Made by a program: the position numbers and the translations under genes. The notes under the pieces are model-generated. The model worked only from the letters and a program-made list of their open reading frames with translations. It did not search any database and was not told the origin of the DNA. A stretch of DNA of 64,000 nucleotides from Odobenus rosmarus divergens (taxonomy: Eukaryota > Chordata > Mammalia > Carnivora > Odobenidae). The stretch is taken from positions 1,074,471-1,138,470 of the forward strand of contig NW_004450459.1 of the NCBI RefSeq assembly GCF_000321225.1, in the 5' to 3' direction. Below, piece by piece: positions 59,360 through 64,000 of the stretch (its first letter is position 1; each line of letters begins with the position of its first letter).

Positions 59360-59857
59360 AAGGACCAGGACCAGTCACAGGCCACCTGAATGTTTTTCAT
59401 AACCTTGATTTTGTGTAATTTTGTTTAGCCTTTACTTCTCAGCCAATGGTGACAGGCAGTAAATTTTCACAATCCATTTTTTTATCCCATCCTGCCAAAG
59501 AGACAGACTGCTTCCTGTAAATATAGCTTGTCTCTATGCTTCCTTGTTTAGGTCCTCTTCCCCTGCTTCTCAGAACCAACCCAGGTCCAGAGTACTCTCA
59601 TGGCCAGCAAGTGGACCTTGTCCCTAGTGTTATAAACAAGGAATTTCAATTATGAAAATAAAGATGTACCTGTCACTTTTAAGAAACATTCTTTGCTGTC
59701 TCTAAGATTTACATCCATAGACCCTCTCACCACTTTTGCTAAGTGTGCACCCTGCATGATCTTCCCTGCTTTGGGGAACCATTCCACTTGTTTTACGGTT
59801 TGCGATTTTAGCTATTTCCTTAGTATAATGACAAATACAGCTTATGAGTTTCTTATT

Positions 59858-59946
59858 TCCTTCCTTCCTTCCTTCCTTCCTTCCTTCCTTCCTTCCTTCC
59901 TTCCTTCTTTCTTTCCTTCCTTCCTTCTTTCCTTCTTTCCTTCCTT
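59858..59946. repeat. (TTCC)n microsatellite with TTCT interruptions
   Basis: About 20 tetranucleotide units; the FLPSFLPS frame is an artefact. Confidence 0.95.
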
Positions 59947-60059
59947 GTTGCTTTTGTATGATTTCCAGTGAGAGAAGAAAGAAATGACATCTTCAAAATG
60001 ACATTTTAGACACATTTGACAGTAAAAACAACAGGATTTGATGATTGATTAGATATGAG

Positions 60060-61360
60060 GCATGAGATTTCTGGCTTGGGCATCTAAGTGGAATGTGGTA
60101 TAATTTTCTGAGATAGGATACCCTAGAGGTTTGGTAGGACAAAAATCATTGAGTTAAATTTAAAATGCCTGGAAATATTAAATGGAAATGTTAAGTCAGA
60201 AGTTAGAAAACAATGTCTATAGCTCAGAGAAGAAGTTTGGATTGGAGGGATTACCTAGAAAAGAGAAGCATCTGGGCCTTGGATGAAAGCTTAGAGAACC
60301 CCAACATTTAGAAGTTGGAAAAGAGGAGCCATGAAGAAATTGAGAGAAGTGAGTCAAAGGATAGAAGGAAAATCTCCCAGAAATCAAGAAAGAAGACTGA
60401 ATGCTTCGAAGTAGTGAACTTGTCAAATGTAGCTAAAAGGTCAACTAAGATGTTGCTAGAAAGGTGTGCATTGGATTTGGCTACACTGAGGTTACTAGGA
60501 ACAACATATGGCGATTAATAAGGGCAGTCTTGGAGTGTAGGGCACAGTCCAGATTGCAGAAGCCTATGGAGAAAATACAAAGCAAGGAGGTAGAGAAATT
60601 TAGCTATGAAAGGGAACAGACAAGCATACAGCAGCTGGATAGGTGATCAGATCAAGGAAGGCTTTTTAGAATGAACAACACTAGAGCATGTTTGTATATT
60701 GTCAAAAATGACAGGAAGAGGGAGTGGTTGATAACTCAACGAACAAAGTCCTTGAGGTGGCTAGGGCACCTGGGATTCAAAGCACCGGTGGCATTGGCCT
60801 CTGATAGGAGGGGGGACCCAGGACTGTAGATGGGTAAATGTGGAAAACAAAAAGTTCCTGTTGGATGGCTTCTATTTTTCCCAACAAAGAATGAAGCAAG
60901 ATTATCAACTGAGAGTTTTGACATGGTATGAGGTAGCAGATTTAGGATGGAGAAGAAAGCATGAAATAGTATTTTTGAGACCCAAAAAGAAAGCTACAAG
61001 GAAAGTGGTATGATGGCTGTGTTGCATAAAGGGCACTTTGGAGAACTAAGATTCCAAAGGTAAAGTTGAAGCCAATGTAAAATTTTCTCCATCAGCATTT
61101 AGCTGCTCAGATGCAGAACAAGAGAAGGTGGGGTAGTTGAGTTCTTACAGGGCTGGAATTTAGCTAATCAGGGAAAGCAGCACAGGAATCGGAAATATTT
61201 TATTACAGAACTATAGTGGTAGGTCCTGGAATATAAACTGGGCAAAAAGGGGCATGAAGAGCAGGAGGGCACTAATGGATAGTGAGAAAGTGGTGAGATG
61301 GACAGAATTGGTAGCTTGTTATTGTTCTGGCTTTGTTGGAGAGGTGTCTTCCATCCTTGG
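60060..61360 (+). repeat. Ancient LINE-like repeat, later part of the family seen at 17515
   Basis: GA-rich sense sequence: AGAACCCCAACATTTAGAAG, TGTCAAATGTAGCTAAAAGG and TTGGATTTGGCTACACTGAG. It matches the 3'-ward part of the common repeat begun in intron 8. Short frames on both strands are not genes. Confidence 0.5.
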
Positions 61361-61369
61361 AGAGGCAGG

Positions 61370-62580
61370 TAGGAGCACATTTATTTTTTTCTCATCTTAA
61401 TCAAACTCTGCTTATCTACCCGTGGCACTTAGACTGATGTAAACTGAACTTTGTCTTTTTGCTTCCCCATAGGCCAAAGTAGTAGTTTTGCTGAAGTCTA
61501 CCAAAATCAAGGGTAGAGGACTGGAAGATAAATATGCTATGGAACATGTTATGTCACGAGGTTGGGGGGGCCTTCAAAATTGATTGTGCATGTGTGTATG
61601 TATGTGTGCATGTGTATTTGTGTGTATTTCTTGATTCCATTATTCAAGAAAAGAAAAAAAATACTACCCTGCTTCTTATAATGAATCAAATTCTGGGTCC
61701 TTCATCATGACCTGTCTACTTCTGGAACAGATTTGTGTCTGACTCATCCCGCAGCAATAGGTTTAAAAATGCACAGGAGATCAAATGGTTAAAAACAGCC
61801 AAAGAATAGCTGGTGATAACCAGTCCTCAAAAGAATCAATTGCCCAGACAGAAACCTTTGGAAGGATGAATGAATTAACCAAATCTTACATATCTGAACT
61901 ATATAACATAGGGAATCTATAGTTAAAGGTAACATAAAATAAATAAAATAATTAAAGCTAGGTAGCATTAAATGTAAGTCTATCTGCTTTCTAAGATTTC
62001 TTTAATTTTTTGTCTGCTTTCTTCATAGCTTCAATGCTCATAAAGACATCTCATCAGATTTTTGCCATCCTAGAATACGCTCTGATATCATTTATCATTT
62101 TTCACTATACACAATTTTACTACATAATTAAGCATAATTATATGTAGCCAACTATAGAAGACATTTTCTGGGGTCCTGATTTGATTTATAGTTCTTTCTC
62201 ACTGAAAAACTTGCCAGATCTCTTAGCCAGATATGGCTACTAAAACAGTCATACCTGTTTTGGTCTAGTCTAATCTCTTTTTCCTGGTTCTGCCAATTTT
62301 CTCTCTTGTTTTCACCTAAATTACTCTGTGTTGAGCCTTCACTTTTTAACATCAGGATATTTATTTTTACTCTCCATTTTTGCACCTTAAAATTCACTTT
62401 AAGCATAGATTTTCTTTCCTACCCTGTTAATTGTTAAATAAGTGGTTCTTCCTTCCAAACTGCTGAAAATGTCCTAAAACTTGTTACATAGTAGACAAAA
62501 GAAGCAGTTTTTATCTTACTCTTGAGTCTCCCTTTCATTTTCTGCTCAGAATTGTAGTGACAGGAAAAACGTTTTAAATT
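61370..62580. other. Intergenic, nothing recognised
   Basis: A GT-rich patch at 61590-61630; otherwise AT-rich with no recognised feature. Confidence 0.5.
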
Positions 62581-62590
62581 TTATTCCTTT

Positions 62591-62800
62591 TTTTTTTTTT
62601 AAGATTTTATTTATTTATTTATTTGACAGAGACACAGCGAGAGAGGGAACACAAGCAGGGAGAGTGGGAGAGGGAGAAGCAGGCTTCCCGCTCAGCAGGG
62701 AGCCCGATGTGGGGCTCAGTGTGGGGCTCTATCCCAGGACCCTGGGATCATGACCTAAGCTGAAGGCAGGCGCTTAACAACTGAGCTACCCAAGCACCCC
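62591..62800 (-). mobile_element. CAN-SINE, minus strand
   Basis: Poly(T), GATTTTATTTATTTATTTAT to GAGCTACCCAAGCACCCC. It has a two-unit duplication GTGGGGCTC at 62709-62728, a smaller version of the expansion at 390-440. Confidence 0.95.
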
Positions 62801-62885
62801 ATTAATTTATCCCTTTTTAGTGACAAGAATATCTTCTGGATCAGCATCATCCTATAGAACTTTCCATGGTGATGGAAATGTTCTC

Positions 62886-63070
62886 GTCTGTGCTGTCCAA
62901 TAGAGTAGCCGCGAGCCACGTGTGGCTACTGAGCATTGAAATGTGGCTAGTGCAAATGTGGAACTAATCTTAAACTCTATTTAATTTTAACTGGTATCAA
63001 TTACAATTTAACACAATTACAATTTAAATACAAGCTACATGTGGCTTGTGGCTACTCTGTTGATCAGTGC
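62886..63070 (+). repeat. hAT-type MER relic
   Basis: TGTGCTGTCCAATAGAGTAG, GAGCCACGTGTGGCTACTGA and the near-mirror CTACATGTGGCTTGTGGCTA toward the other end give the inverted-repeat layout of a common non-autonomous hAT family. Confidence 0.65.
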
Positions 63071-64000
63071 AGTTCTAAATTATATTCCACTTTAAAGCAG
63101 ATTCTGATTCGTCAGAAAAAGAGAGGGCTATTATACATTTTTCATAATAATGTTAAATGCAGGATACTCTGCAGTAATTCAGAGTATTTCTCTTTCAACT
63201 ATTTTAAACCAAGGGCTCCTGCGGTCTACACTAATGTTATGCTGACGCCTGCACATTGTTCTGTGGTCATTATATCCTCCTGGGGGGCTGATAATGGATG
63301 AGTTCATGGCTCTGTATTTGGTGAAAGGAGAAAAGTCTCTTCTGAGGTCTTCAGCTATAGAGAGAGTTGATCACTGAAGTTTATCAAACAACGATATTCT
63401 CACAATTAATTTCACAAGAGATTTTTCTTGCCAACTAAAAACAGAGTCTGTGTGACAGGCTCCGAAGATAGCCATGACCATGCATCTGGGTCTTTCATGC
63501 TTGTTCCCAGGACAGAACCAAATGGATGATTACATTATTCCTGGGAGTTTAGGAAGATGAGATGGTAAGCAGATGCCCCCAGCAAAGAGAGGCAGGGAGC
63601 CCTTAGGGAAACAAACCATATAAGCTGCCTGGGAAATTATAACCTGTGGATGTTAAAATGCAGTTAAGTAATTGAGGACCAGAAACCTTATTCTGGAAGC
63701 AAGGCCATATTTAAGTTAATTATTTCCATTTACCTTGCTCTTACTCTTCAGTGAAGATATTTTGGAAATGTCAGCGTGTGCTGGCCCTACTAAATGGAAC
63801 CAAGGGGAAGAACTTTCTGTTTGCGCCGAAATTCCCGGGAGCCAAGTGCGGATAGGTCAGGGGAGTCGGAATGAGAAAACCTAGGGAAGGTCAGTCTTGG
63901 AGAGACATATCCAGGACACTTCCCTATATTGACACTTATTTCTGGACCTCTTCTTTAAGAAGAGCCTGGAGAATATGCTGGCTAATTGAACATAATAATA
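63071..64000. other. Intergenic, nothing recognised
   Basis: Slightly GC-richer near 63780-63870 but no CpG island or exon signal. The OSBPL6 5' end, expected further on if human gene order holds, was not seen. Confidence 0.5.

Noticed and set aside
59693..59971. Frame with FLPSFLPS repeats
   Set aside because: It is translated (TTCC)n microsatellite.
62000..64000. Search for the OSBPL6 5' end
   Set aside because: No CpG island or coding exon is present before the window ends.
1..64000. CRISPR arrays, operons, bacterial mobile elements, prophage
   Set aside because: The sequence is mammalian; regularly spaced repeats here are SINE tails and microsatellites.

Overview
The window is vertebrate, mammalian nuclear DNA from a carnivoran of the caniform branch, from a draft assembly with one 50-N gap. 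The evidence is about 28 insertions of the carnivore tRNA-derived SINE (CAN-SINE/SINEC), many with intact target-site duplications (TSDs), carnivore-type L1 3' ends, old MIR, L2 and hAT repeats, and a spliced gene with GT-AG introns. The SINE subfamily (head reading CAGTCGTTAAGCGTCTGCC) makes me think of bears, seals or mustelids. That is an impression, not an identification.

There is one protein-coding gene, RBM45 (RNA-binding motif protein 45, also called DRB1), on the + strand. A CpG island (about 2560-3420) carries the promoter. Nine coding exons lie at 2858-3157, 7178-7300, 9415-9541, 11998-12120, 13018-13197, 15780-15909, 16083-16167, 16373-16536 and 18326-18518. A last, non-coding exon (about 21174-21430) ends at an AATAAA signal. 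The exons join in phase to 1425 nt (474 residues plus stop) with three RRM domains and a basic C-terminus. No frame break or premature stop is seen.

From 1 to 2.5 kb the sequence is upstream intergenic DNA. In human the divergent neighbour is PDE11A, and none of its exons were recognised here. From 21.4 to 64 kb it is gene-poor. This stretch is probably the RBM45-OSBPL6 intergenic interval if human gene order holds. It is built from antisense L1 relics (about 34-38.8 kb, 49-50.4 kb and 55.5-59 kb), sense L1 relics (27.9-28.8, 31.3-32.1 and 51.8-52.8 kb), SINEs, a probable solo LTR, hAT DNA-transposon relics and microsatellites.

No new multi-gene system was found. The points most worth a second look are: a near-perfect palindrome in RBM45 intron 4; an exon 5 acceptor that appears to allow only the 474-residue isoform; a tailless U6 retropseudogene with TSDs inside an L1; an assembly gap flanked by a 36-bp duplication; a SINE/L1 composite sharing outer TSDs; CTCF-like motifs at and upstream of the promoter; and two pairs of related but unnamed repeats.
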